A stretch of DNA of 45,770 nt, from the NCBI GenBank assembly GCA_938015295.1, contig CALLQB010000014.1:1-45770 (forward strand), written 5' to 3'. This document shows positions 34,502 through 42,514 of this stretch, one piece after another (the stretch's first letter is position 1; each line of letters begins with the position of its first letter). The notes under the pieces were generated by a model. The model did not search any database, had not been told where the DNA came from, and worked only from the letters and a program-made list of their open reading frames with translations. This DNA comes from an uncultured Acidimicrobiales bacterium (lineage in GTDB: Bacteria > Actinomycetota > Acidimicrobiia > Acidimicrobiales > SHLQ01). Position numbers and translations under genes: made by a program.

Positions 34502-34536
34502 GTTGACAATGCATTGCAGTGCAACCCGATGTCAAC
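34502..34536. promoter_or_regulatory. Inverted repeat, candidate operator of the toxin-antitoxin pair
   Basis: GTTGACA (34502-34508) and TGTCAAC (34530-34536) are perfect reverse complements separated by 21 bp. They overlap the inferred promoter of the Xre-RES pair. Xre antitoxins usually repress their own operon by binding such sites. Confidence 0.45.
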
Positions 34537-34542
34537 TACACT
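34514..34542 (+). promoter_or_regulatory. Promoter of the Xre-RES pair, probably giving a leaderless mRNA
   Basis: TTGCAG (34514-34519), a 17-bp spacer and TACACT (34537-34542) form a sigma-70-type promoter. Seven bases later comes the ATG at 34550, so transcription would begin at or next to the start codon. No Shine-Dalgarno sequence is present, in keeping with leaderless translation, which is common in actinobacteria. Confidence 0.5.
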
Positions 34543-34549
34543 TGACTAC

Positions 34550-34996
34550 ATGTCCATCGCCGATCTTGCCGCCACCACGCCAGAAGCTGCTGCGGCCGAA
34601 CTCGCGCATACGCTACGGAACGATCCGGCCTGGCTCGATGCATTTAGCGAAGCCATGCGACAGGAACGAAGCGCCAACCAAGCCCGGTGGGTGTTCGAGT
34701 CTTGGGGTATTAGTCAAAGTGAAGCCGGTCGTCTCTTTGGTGTTTCGCGCCAGGCGGTTTCTCGCTGGTTGGTCGACGGCATCCCGGCGACGCAGCTGGC
34801 GGCGTTTGCTGATCTTGCTGCTGCGACCGACATCCTCACCCACTACGTGAAGCGTGACCGGCTCCCTGCTGTGGTCCGACGCCCGGCCCGGGCCTTCGAG
34901 GGGCAGTCGCTGCTCGACATGCTTCGCGATGGCCGCACTCCCGACATCGTCATCGCCTGTCGGACCATGTTTCAGTTCGCCGACATCCACCAGTAG
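34550..34996 (+). CDS. Xre/MbcA/ParS-type antitoxin
   Basis: 148 aa. An N-terminal helical segment is followed by a helix-turn-helix at about 52-74 (WGISQSEAGRLFGVSRQAVS) and a C-terminal region (RRPARAFEGQSLLDMLRDGR) of the kind that plugs the active site of RES toxins. The protein should neutralise the toxin and repress the operon. TTG (34499) and ATG (34529) starts upstream are in frame, but the promoter placement favours 34550. The toxin gene begins at the base after the stop codon, so the two are coupled. Confidence 0.82.
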   Translation: MSIADLAATTPEAAAAELAHTLRNDPAWLDAFSEAMRQERSANQARWVFESWGISQSEAGRLFGVSRQAVSRWLVDGIPATQLAAFADLAAATDILTHYVKRDRLPAVVRRPARAFEGQSLLDMLRDGRTPDIVIACRTMFQFADIHQ

Positions 34997-35569
34997 ATGC
35001 CGACCATTGCACGGCTCCTGTCTGAATCGCTCCCGGATTCCGCGAGTTGGCAACGGATTGCAGACCCAGCGTGGGCGGACCCTGTTGACCCCTCATTCGC
35101 AGCAACGATAGGTGGCCGGTGGAACCCTCCCGGTAGTTGGCCGACCCTCTATCTCAACGAAGACATCGTGACCGCCCGCCTCAACATGGCGCTGTTTACC
35201 GACCCATTCCCCTACGAACCAGAGGATCTCCGGCCAGACCATGCGCCGGTGCTGGTAGAGGTGCGGTTACCAAGAAGCCAGATCGTCGCCGACGTCCACA
35301 CGCCTGGGGGCATCGCGAAAGCCGGACTTCCAGCCACCTATCCCGTCTATCCCACCTCTCCTACCGGGCACGGTGAAGCGAAGGTCGGGCATGGCACATG
35401 CCAAGATGTTGGGCAAAGAGCCCACGCCCTTGGTCTGCGTGGCGTGCGGTGCCGGTCTGCGACCAGCCCCCTCGGCGAAGGGCGTGAGTTGGCGTGGTTC
35501 CCCGCCACGGCCCGAAGCCGAGCAACCATCGTCGATACGACGCCATTCGTTGACTGGTACTGGGCTTGA
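34997..35569 (+). CDS. RES-domain toxin (NAD+-degrading type)
   Basis: 190 aa. The RES core reads GGRWNPPGSWPTLYLNED, with R41 and Y52 at the family's characteristic spacing, and GVRCRSATSPLGEGRELAWFP with S154. Characterised RES toxins (MbcT, ParT and relatives) destroy NAD+ or modify other targets, stopping growth until the antitoxin is restored. Eleven residues after Y52, where many members have Glu, this protein has N63, so activity may be weakened or may belong to a subgroup with a different residue. The ATG starts directly after the antitoxin's TAG. Confidence 0.82.
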   Translation: MPTIARLLSESLPDSASWQRIADPAWADPVDPSFAATIGGRWNPPGSWPTLYLNEDIVTARLNMALFTDPFPYEPEDLRPDHAPVLVEVRLPRSQIVADVHTPGGIAKAGLPATYPVYPTSPTGHGEAKVGHGTCQDVGQRAHALGLRGVRCRSATSPLGEGRELAWFPATARSRATIVDTTPFVDWYWA

Positions 35570-35692
35570 AGTCAGGCGATCTTCCTGCCTAGCGGGAAGT
35601 CGACGGTGAGCGTGGCCGACGTGGCGCTTTCGACGTAGCCTTTTGACCTAGCCGTTTGACAAGGCCGAAGCTCGTTAGGAACCGATGTAGCG

Positions 35693-36679
35693 ATGTACCG
35701 AATCGATTGTCTGCAGTTCGCAAACTGGTCGGAGTCGATCTTCCGCGAAATGCGGGAAGGCGGCGTCGACGCCGTGCACGTGACCATCGTGTACCACGAG
35801 ACCTTTCGTGAAACGGTGGCCGAGATCTCCAAGTGGAATCGTTGGTTCGAGCAATACAGCCACCTCATCATGCATGGTCGCACCGCTGCCGATATCGACC
35901 TCGCTCGCGAAACCAACCGCACGGCAATCTTTTTCGGCTTTCAAAATCCGTCGCCCATCGAAGCCGACATCGACCTGGTCGAGATTCTGCACACGCTGGG
36001 CGTTCGGTTCATGCAGCTGAGCTACAACAACCAGTCGTTGCTGGCCACCGGTTGCTACGAGGATGAAGATCCGGGAATCACCCGCATGGGTAAAGAAGTC
36101 ATCGGCGAAATGAACCGGGTTGGCATGGTTATCGATATGAGCCACTCGGCCGACCGGTCGACCATCGAGGCTGCCGAACTTTCCGAGCGGCCAATCACCA
36201 TCACCCACGCAAACCCCCATGTTTGGCACGCAGCTCTGCGCAACAAACGCGACGAGGTGATCCGGGCGGTCACCAACGGCGGCGGCATGATGGGTTTCTC
36301 GCTCTACCCACACCATCTCAAAGACAAAAGCGACTGCACGGTCCAGAGCTTCTGCCAGATGGTCGCCGACGCTGCCGACACCTACGGCGTCGAACACTTT
36401 GGCCTCGGTAGCGACCTGTGCCAAGACCAGCCCGACAGCATCGTCACCTGGATGCGGGTCGGCCGATGGACCAAAGGCATCGACTACGGCGAGGGCTCGG
36501 CAGCCGCTCCGGGTTTCCCGCCACAACCCTCTTGGTTCGCGAGTAACCTCGACTTCGGCAATATCGAAGCAGGCCTTGCCGACGTGGGTTTCGACTCGGC
36601 TGAAGTTGCCGGCCTTATGGGCGATAACTGGTACCGGTTCTTCGCCGAAAGCTTCGGGCCCGTTGAGGCTGGCCACTAA
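35693..36679 (+). CDS. M19 (membrane/renal dipeptidase)-like protein lacking the N-terminal metal ligands
   Basis: 328-aa TIM-barrel protein. DMSHSADRST (H151), ITHANPH (H172) and FGLGSDL match the beta-metal histidines and late Asp of M19 dipeptidases. The usual N-terminal His-x-Asp is missing (MYRIDCLQFANW) and the bridging Glu position is Q84 (FFGFQNP). An in-frame TGA at 35657 excludes a longer start with these residues. A renal-dipeptidase-like gene also sits in the Pseudomonas dimethylglycine/betaine operon, which may be relevant. The stop overlaps the next ATG (TAATG), so the gene is tightly coupled to the unknown protein downstream. Confidence 0.82.
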   Translation: MYRIDCLQFANWSESIFREMREGGVDAVHVTIVYHETFRETVAEISKWNRWFEQYSHLIMHGRTAADIDLARETNRTAIFFGFQNPSPIEADIDLVEILHTLGVRFMQLSYNNQSLLATGCYEDEDPGITRMGKEVIGEMNRVGMVIDMSHSADRSTIEAAELSERPITITHANPHVWHAALRNKRDEVIRAVTNGGGMMGFSLYPHHLKDKSDCTVQSFCQMVADAADTYGVEHFGLGSDLCQDQPDSIVTWMRVGRWTKGIDYGEGSAAAPGFPPQPSWFASNLDFGNIEAGLADVGFDSAEVAGLMGDNWYRFFAESFGPVEAGH

Positions 36680-38358
36680 TGCCGCCCGCAGCCACCGCAC
36701 TTCGGCCGCCTGAAGAGGTCATGCGCCTCGAACGAATGGGTTCGTTCCACCAGAGCCGACTGTCGTTCATGCGTACCTTGTTGCGACGGATGAAGGCCGA
36801 ATCGTGGGTATTCGAACGGCCGCGATTCGATATCGATGACAACGGCGTCGGCACAGCGCTGTACACGGCTACCACGCCCAACCGAACCTATACGTTGGTG
36901 GCCTTCGCCCACGACTTGCCGGCCGATATGCGATCGGACCGAGTCATCGCCACCGCGTGGGATACCACCTTTGCCCTGCACGACGGCGTGCCCACCGAGG
37001 CCGATGTAGAGCGCCTTCGGGCCAACGTGCCTCTGCAAGAGGCCGGTCGAGTCTCGGGCAGCGAGCTCACGCTTTCGCGGGCCAACCGTTCGGTCAGGTT
37101 GTGGTCGACCGTGGTCGATCTTCTTGCCGAGGGGCGCCAGCCAGAAGCCGACATGATCGATAACGTCGGCTACCTCATGCGCACTACCGCGGTGTACGGC
37201 AGTGGAAAGTTTGGCGCTGCCGATCGCCAGTCGATTGCCGATCGCCCCGAACTTCTGGCCCCGTTCCAGGCCGAGATGCTCACCGTCTATCTGATCCGTA
37301 CCTTCGTCATGGACCTGGTCGAACACTTGGCCAAGGTGAAGTCGCCCGATGCAGTAGTACTCGATCCGGCGGTTCGTCGGCGCTTCGGCATTGGCAACTC
37401 CACTGGTTTGGGTATGGCACCGTTTCTCATCACGCACCCGAGGTTGATTAACAACTGGATCGCCGCACGCGAGCAAGCTCTCGCTCGGGTACGAGCAGTC
37501 GACCAAGCGAGCGACAGCGAAGTTGCCCTGTTCGAAAGTTATGTCCGACGTGCTCGTCGCACCGTCGAAACGTGGCACTCCGAACATGAAATACAGCAAG
37601 CGAAGTTGGCGTCGCTTACTGCCGACATCGACCTCCTCGATGCGCACCTCGAAAGTGTCGATCTGCGGACGCCGGGAGCGTGGGACGCTCTGGTGCGTTG
37701 GGCCCAACTCGAGTTATCGATCGAAGGCCAGGAGCTCGTGGTCTCGCTGCTTCTCGAACCCTACGGTCACCTCGTTGATGAACTGGCAGCCACGATGCAC
37801 GCCGACGAGTCTTCGCCAGCGCGCATCGATGGGTCGCAAACCGTAGCAAGCGTGCGCGAGCAGCTTGCAACAACGTATGGCTGGGCACTCGAACTCGACT
37901 GGACAGACAAGACCGCCGACGCCCGGGCATGGTACGTGTCGGAGGAGAAGCTCGAACCGCGCATCGGCGAACGGCACGAGGAACCGGTTGGCGACTACGA
38001 GCAGCCGTTGCAGCCGGGCCGCGACGCAGCCCGAATGTTCGCCGACCTGCAACACGTCGATCCAGCCAGCACTCTTGGTGCGTTTTTGCGTGCCCATCCA
38101 CAGCACCGCCACACCGCCCGCCGCCTCGCGATGGTCGAGCAATCGCCCTACGGCGAGATCCGCGACAACACGATCGACGCGTCGATGCTGCCTATCGATC
38201 TGTTGCGAGCGAAGCTCAGTTTCTTCGGCGCAACCCATTTCGACCCACGGTCTGATCGTTGGGTGCGTATCACCATGTTCCAAGGCGCACCGTTTCCTCA
38301 CGAACTGGCTACCGCCGATCCCGATTCGTGGACCTACCCCGAAGAACCAGCGGCATGA
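36679..38358 (+). CDS. Conserved-looking protein of unknown function (559 aa)
   Basis: I do not recognise a named family. The protein is soluble, Arg/Glu-rich and mostly helical, with no signal peptide or membrane segment. Notable stretches: FHQSRLSFMRTLLRRM near the N-terminus, YTLVAFAHDLPADMRSDRVI, a central GNSTGLGMAPFLITHPRLI, and near the C-terminus VEQSPYGEIRDNTID. No nucleotide-binding loop or metal site stands out. It is coupled on both sides: its ATG overlaps the M19-like stop, and its TGA overlaps the DUF3726 ATG (ATGA). The three proteins are therefore probably made in fixed proportion and may form a complex. Confidence 0.8.
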   Translation: MPPAATALRPPEEVMRLERMGSFHQSRLSFMRTLLRRMKAESWVFERPRFDIDDNGVGTALYTATTPNRTYTLVAFAHDLPADMRSDRVIATAWDTTFALHDGVPTEADVERLRANVPLQEAGRVSGSELTLSRANRSVRLWSTVVDLLAEGRQPEADMIDNVGYLMRTTAVYGSGKFGAADRQSIADRPELLAPFQAEMLTVYLIRTFVMDLVEHLAKVKSPDAVVLDPAVRRRFGIGNSTGLGMAPFLITHPRLINNWIAAREQALARVRAVDQASDSEVALFESYVRRARRTVETWHSEHEIQQAKLASLTADIDLLDAHLESVDLRTPGAWDALVRWAQLELSIEGQELVVSLLLEPYGHLVDELAATMHADESSPARIDGSQTVASVREQLATTYGWALELDWTDKTADARAWYVSEEKLEPRIGERHEEPVGDYEQPLQPGRDAARMFADLQHVDPASTLGAFLRAHPQHRHTARRLAMVEQSPYGEIRDNTIDASMLPIDLLRAKLSFFGATHFDPRSDRWVRITMFQGAPFPHELATADPDSWTYPEEPAA

Positions 38359-38975
38359 ACCTTTCGCTCGACGAGTTCCGAGCGTTGGTCGCCAAGGCAT
38401 TCCGCGGCGCCGGCTACAGCTGGGGCTTGACTGAAGAAGGCTCGTTCGCCGCCCGCCGCCTCGCCGAATTTGGGCTCCCGAGTGGCGACATGGTGGTGCG
38501 GCTGCTTCGCCAGGTCGACGGTTCGGCGGTGGCCGACGTCATGCCCGACGACGCTTGGGTGGCAGCCGGTGGAACCCTCTGCCCGGTGTGTGTCGGAGCG
38601 TCGATATCTGATCTCGGCGGGTGTGCCGATCTCGTCCTCGGGGCGACGATCGAACCGCTATTCATCGCTCCGTTTCTTGCCGAAACGCTCGACGCTGCGA
38701 AACCCGAAGGCTACGAGGTCACCTGGCTTACCGGTCGGTGCATGGTCGCCGCCGACAGCATCTCGGTCACCGGTGAACTTCCCGAGGCGCCAGTCGAAGT
38801 CACGATTGAACGATTCACCGACTTGGATGCAGCCGAGTCGCAGTCGGCCGGCCGCGTCGAGCTGTCGAACGAAACGATGGCGGCACTCGAACACCTCGCC
38901 CATCGTGTTTACGCGCCAGCGACCGAAGCCAGCCGCCTCGCCGGCGCAGGCGCGGGTCTACGAGACGACGACTAA
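38355..38975 (+). CDS. DUF3726-like protein
   Basis: 206 aa. The N-terminus NLSLDEFRALVAKAFRGAGY, then SWGLTEEGSFAARRLAEFG, matches my recollection of DUF3726 proteins ('SLNEIEAL-x-KAARGAG'). They have no known function. Cysteines occur in LCPVCVGAS (a C-x-x-C pair) and at two other places, so a metal or thiol role is possible. The ATG overlaps the previous stop (ATGA), so it is the last gene of the coupled trio. Repeat element copy C starts one base after its stop codon. Confidence 0.75.
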   Translation: MNLSLDEFRALVAKAFRGAGYSWGLTEEGSFAARRLAEFGLPSGDMVVRLLRQVDGSAVADVMPDDAWVAAGGTLCPVCVGASISDLGGCADLVLGATIEPLFIAPFLAETLDAAKPEGYEVTWLTGRCMVAADSISVTGELPEAPVEVTIERFTDLDAAESQSAGRVELSNETMAALEHLAHRVYAPATEASRLAGAGAGLRDDD

Positions 38976-38976
38976 A

Positions 38977-39025
38977 CCCCGAAATTTTCACCCAAAGCGA
39001 CACTCACGGTCACTTTGCAACAACG
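38977..39025. repeat. Palindromic element, partial copy C (inverted)
   Basis: CCCCGAAATTTTCACCCAAA, then GCGAC, then CACGGTCAC, matches the reverse complement of the right half of copy B, with TTTGCAACAACG at the place of the inner stem. The other half is missing. It is followed at 39030-39071 by a G-rich tract, as with the other copies. It lies between the convergent ends of the DUF3726 and RidA genes. Confidence 0.75.
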
Positions 39026-39074
39026 TTTCCGGGTTTTTGTGTTGGGGTGGGCTTGTTGGGAGGAGGCTGGGCCT

Positions 39075-39431
39075 TTACGAAGGCAGGGCGGCGATGATGC
39101 AGATTTCAACTAAGAGTGCTTCTCGGGCCATGTGGGCCTCGACACACGCACGGGCCGGCTGGTGGCCGTCGACGACCCAGGCGTTCCACACCTCGTTCAT
39201 CGGTGCGAAGTCGCGGTCGATATCGCGCAGGTAGATAGTCGCCGACAGCAGATGTTCGCGATCGGTGCCCGCCTCGGCAAGGAGAGCATCGACCCTTTCC
39301 AAAGTCGACACCGTCTGTTCAGAAATGTCGGCGTCGGGGTCTTCGGCGACTTGGCCCGACAGGTACACGACGCCGTTGTTGATGACAATCGCACTCGAAC
39401 GGGCTGACTGACGTTTTCTGGTAATCGACAT
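39075..39431 (-). CDS. RidA (YjgF/YER057c) family protein
   Basis: 118 aa, standard length. Key stretches: [41 protein letters not shown] and RACVEAHMA, where the Arg is the family's substrate-carboxylate ligand. RidA hydrolyses reactive 2-aminoacrylate and other enamines/imines; many paralogues of this type accompany catabolic clusters. The ATG at 39431 is preferred to a GTG two codons upstream. It follows the thiolase gene on the same strand (68-bp gap). Confidence 0.88.
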   Translation of the reverse strand: MSITRKRQSARSSAIVINNGVVYLSGQVAEDPDADISEQTVSTLERVDALLAEAGTDREHLLSATIYLRDIDRDFAPMNEVWNAWVVDGHQPARACVEAHMAREALLVEICIIAALPS

Positions 39432-39499
39432 GACCACAGTCTTTCATGCAACACCGCGGTGCAACACGCTGCGAGTCGCGTACTGGGGGCCCGCTACAA

Positions 39500-40714
39500 C
39501 TATGAGCCTTCGACCACGAAACAGGCGGTGGTTGCTGTGCTGCCGCCAATGTTGAGGGTGGCCACGCGGTTCGCTCCTTCGACTTGGTAGTCGCCCGCCT
39601 TGCCCTCGACCTGTTTGCGGGCATCGAGCAGCATACGGGCACCGGTGGCCCCAACTGGATGCCCGCCGCCGATGAGGCCACCACTCGGGTTGACCGGAAT
39701 ACGGCCATCACGCTCAAGCGAACCATCTTCGATTGCTTTCCAGCTTTCGCCGGGAGCCGTGATCCCCAGGTGATCGATAGCCATATATTCCGACGGCGTC
39801 ATGCAGTCGTGGGTCTCCACCGCATCGAGGTCGTCGACCGAGCCGAGGCCAGCACGAACAAACGCATCGGTGATGGCCTCGTTGACGTGCGGCATCACGA
39901 ACGTCGAGTCAGAGTTGCGGTCGAGCTTCTGGCGAAGGCCCAGGCCAACCGTCTTGTGGCCCCACCCGGCGATGCGTGAGCCAGCGGTGCGCTGCCGTTC
40001 TTCAAGCCAGCGATCCGACACCAGAATAAGGGCGGCGGCCCCATCGGCGATCTGGGTGATGTCGTTGCGGCGCAGACGGCCGGTAACCACCGGGTTCACC
40101 TCATCGTCCGCGCTGCAGGTTTCGGCCGACAACGCCCAAGCTCGTGTCTGGGCGTTGGGGTTGGCCTTGGCGTTGCGAAGATTGAGTTCGCCGATCGCCC
40201 GAAGGTGCATGTCGTCGAGGCCGTATCGCCGGTCGTATTCGTCGGCAAGCTGGTCGAACGTTTCTGGCCAGATATAGGTGGCCCCTTCGGTGTCACGTCC
40301 CACCCACGCAGCCGCTTCCTGAACCGCCGCAGCTTCGGGCCCCGGCATGGTCTTTTCCTGCTCGACACCCAACACCAACACACAGTCGTACCGGCCGCTT
40401 TCGATCTCGGCCATCGCCGAAAGGGTGGCCATCGACGATGACGCACACGCCGCTTCGTGCCGCATGGCCGGCACACCCCAGAGCTCGGCAATGACGGTAG
40501 CGGGCATAGCCCCGAGGTGCCCCTGGCCGGTGTAGAGCTGGCCAAAGGCGTTACCGACATGAATGGTGTCGATGTCGGCCAGATCGATCTGCGCATCGGC
40601 GACGGTCGCGAGAATCGTTTCAGAAACCAGCGATTCGACCGAGCCGCCGGAGCGGTCGAGATTGACCGCAAAGTCACTCTGATGTCCGCCGAGAATGTTC
40701 ACTGAACTGTTCAT
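39500..40714 (-). CDS. Thiolase-family protein (SCP2-thiolase-like)
   Basis: 404 aa. The acylated cysteine is C90 in RHEAACASSSMATLSAM; the later His-containing loop is NPSGGLIGGGHPVGATGARM, and the ETHDCMTPSEY stretch carries a conserved His/Cys region. It belongs to the SCP-x/acetyl-CoA acetyltransferase group rather than FadA, a group used in steroid side-chain and branched acyl-CoA breakdown. The ATG at 40714 follows AGGGG closely; the frame is open to 40756. It is divergent from the ABC-F gene (116-bp gap) and may share a transcript with RidA. Confidence 0.88.
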   Translation of the reverse strand: MNSSVNILGGHQSDFAVNLDRSGGSVESLVSETILATVADAQIDLADIDTIHVGNAFGQLYTGQGHLGAMPATVIAELWGVPAMRHEAACASSSMATLSAMAEIESGRYDCVLVLGVEQEKTMPGPEAAAVQEAAAWVGRDTEGATYIWPETFDQLADEYDRRYGLDDMHLRAIGELNLRNAKANPNAQTRAWALSAETCSADDEVNPVVTGRLRRNDITQIADGAAALILVSDRWLEERQRTAGSRIAGWGHKTVGLGLRQKLDRNSDSTFVMPHVNEAITDAFVRAGLGSVDDLDAVETHDCMTPSEYMAIDHLGITAPGESWKAIEDGSLERDGRIPVNPSGGLIGGGHPVGATGARMLLDARKQVEGKAGDYQVEGANRVATLNIGGSTATTACFVVEGS

Positions 40715-40830
40715 GGCCCCTGCTCCTGCTAGTTCTGGGTCTGATGGGTACCTCATGTCTACCGCGCCGGGCGGTTGGAGCGATAGGGCACTGCCGGTCT
40801 AAAGAGTGCGGCCGCCGTTAGCCTGACCCC

Positions 40831-42417
40831 TTGAGCTGGATACGTCTTAAGAACATCTCGAAGTCCTACGACCACAACACCATCTTTCGCGACGTCAACT
40901 TCAAGTTGACGGCGGGGGAGAAGGTGGGCCTGGTCGGACAGAACGGCGCAGGTAAGACGACGTTGGTCAAGATGATCCTTGGTCAGGAGGACCCCGACGA
41001 GGGAACCGTCGACATCACCCAAGACATAACTCTTGGGTACTTCTCGCAGTTCTCCGAACTCGACGGAACCAACAGCGTCTACGACGAACTCGTGGCCTTG
41101 TTCCCCGACGTCCACCGCCTCGATGCCGAGATGGCCGAGGTCAACGACGGGTTCGCTGCGAGCCCCGGCGACGACGAGATGGCTGCATTGCTCGAACGAC
41201 AGGCCGACATCCTGGTCGAGATGGAACGAGCCGGCTCGTGGACCTACGAGCAAGACATCGACACGGTGCTCACCAAACTTGGTTTCAGCGCCGAACATCG
41301 GGTGCTTCCCATCGGGCAGCTGTCGGGCGGCTGGCGCAACCGGGCAGCCCTCGCGACGGTGGTACTGCAGGCGCCACAGGTGCTGTTGATGGATGAGCCC
41401 ACCAACTACCTCGACATCGAAGGCCTCAGGTGGCTTGAGAACTGGTTCCAGAAGTTCAGTGGTGCGCTTATCGTCATATCGCACGATCGGCAGTTTCTCG
41501 ACGCGGTCTGCAACCGCGTTGTCGAGGTCGAGAACGCCCGCATCTACGACTATGAGGGCGGTTTCTCGAACTATGTGCAGAAGAAGCAGATGCGTATCAA
41601 ATCGCTCAACCGCGAGTTCGAACACGAACTTGAGTTGCTGGCCTTTGAACAAGAAGCGATCTCCAACCGCAAAGAGCTGGCCAAAAACCCCAGCAAGTCG
41701 CTGCGACGAAAACTCGCCAACATCAAGAAGAGCGGCAAACCCCGACCGGTCGACCAAATCGTTACCGAGATCTACGGCGGCCTTCACGTCAAGGACGAAC
41801 TGTGCAAGATCGAGCACGTAGGAAAGTCGTTCGACGGCGAATCGCTGTTCGAAGACCTCCATTTCGAGATTCGCAAACGCGATCGCATAGCGATTCTTGG
41901 CCCCAACGGCTGCGGTAAGACCACGCTCATCAACGCGTTAGCGGGGGAGGAGCCGGTAAGCAGTGGAGAAATTCGCTGGACCAAAGGCACCACGTACGTC
42001 TCGTTCAATCAGGTGGTCGACGAACTTGACCTCGACGACACCGTTGCCCACGCCGTGAGCGCTATGCCCGACAGCTTGGCGTTTCACGCGACCAAGAAAT
42101 CGATTAACCGGTTTCTTGGCCTCTTTCAGTTTTCGGAGATGAACCGTCACCAGAAGATCGGCAGCCTGTCGGGTGGTGAGCGGGCACGAGTTGCGCTGGC
42201 CCAATGTCTGCTTTCAGGCGCGGCGGTCATCATTCTCGACGAACCCACCAACCACCTCGACATGCAGAGCACGCAGGTCATGGAGCGGGCGCTTGCCCAC
42301 TTCCCAGGTGCGGTCATCGTCGTGAGCCACGACCGATTCTTCATCGACAAGGTTGCCAATCGGGTTCTGCGCTTCGACGGCAACGGCGGCGTCGGCGAGC
42401 TCGAAGCCGCCATCTGA
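40831..42417 (+). CDS. ABC-F family ATPase
   Basis: 528 aa with two ABC domains and no membrane segments. Domain 1: Walker A GQNGAGKTT, signature LSGGWRNRAALA, Walker B LLMDEPTNYLD. Domain 2: GPNGCGKTT, LSGGERARVALA, IILDEPTNHLD. The basic linker between them (KSLRRKLANIKKSGKPRP) is the ribosome-contacting P-site tRNA-interaction region of ABC-F proteins. These act on stalled or antibiotic-bound ribosomes. No ATG fits the N-terminus; a TTG at 40831 gives SWIRLKNISKSYD, the normal beginning. It stands alone ahead of the DUF808 gene. Confidence 0.9.
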   Translation: MSWIRLKNISKSYDHNTIFRDVNFKLTAGEKVGLVGQNGAGKTTLVKMILGQEDPDEGTVDITQDITLGYFSQFSELDGTNSVYDELVALFPDVHRLDAEMAEVNDGFAASPGDDEMAALLERQADILVEMERAGSWTYEQDIDTVLTKLGFSAEHRVLPIGQLSGGWRNRAALATVVLQAPQVLLMDEPTNYLDIEGLRWLENWFQKFSGALIVISHDRQFLDAVCNRVVEVENARIYDYEGGFSNYVQKKQMRIKSLNREFEHELELLAFEQEAISNRKELAKNPSKSLRRKLANIKKSGKPRPVDQIVTEIYGGLHVKDELCKIEHVGKSFDGESLFEDLHFEIRKRDRIAILGPNGCGKTTLINALAGEEPVSSGEIRWTKGTTYVSFNQVVDELDLDDTVAHAVSAMPDSLAFHATKKSINRFLGLFQFSEMNRHQKIGSLSGGERARVALAQCLLSGAAVIILDEPTNHLDMQSTQVMERALAHFPGAVIVVSHDRFFIDKVANRVLRFDGNGGVGELEAAI

Positions 42418-42448
42418 TGTGGCGGGCTGGTCTCGGAAACAGGCACCG

Positions 42449-42467
42449 GTCTGCCCGCTGGGCGGAC
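42449..42467 (+). other. GC-rich hairpin after the ABC-F gene
   Basis: GTCTGCCC (42449-42456) pairs with GGGCGGAC (42460-42467) with one mismatch around a three-base loop, about 30 bp after the ABC-F stop. There is no T-tract, so a Rho-independent terminator is unlikely; an mRNA 3'-end stabiliser is possible. Confidence 0.3.
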
Positions 42468-42514
42468 GGACCAAATACGCTGTCTGAAATGAACGGTTAC
42501 AAAGAGAAGGTTTT

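Noticed and set aside
36676..37707. 343-codon minus-strand frame over the unknown 559-aa gene
   Set aside because: Considered because the plus-strand protein is unrecognised, but the plus frame is longer and has overlap-coupled start and stop codons.
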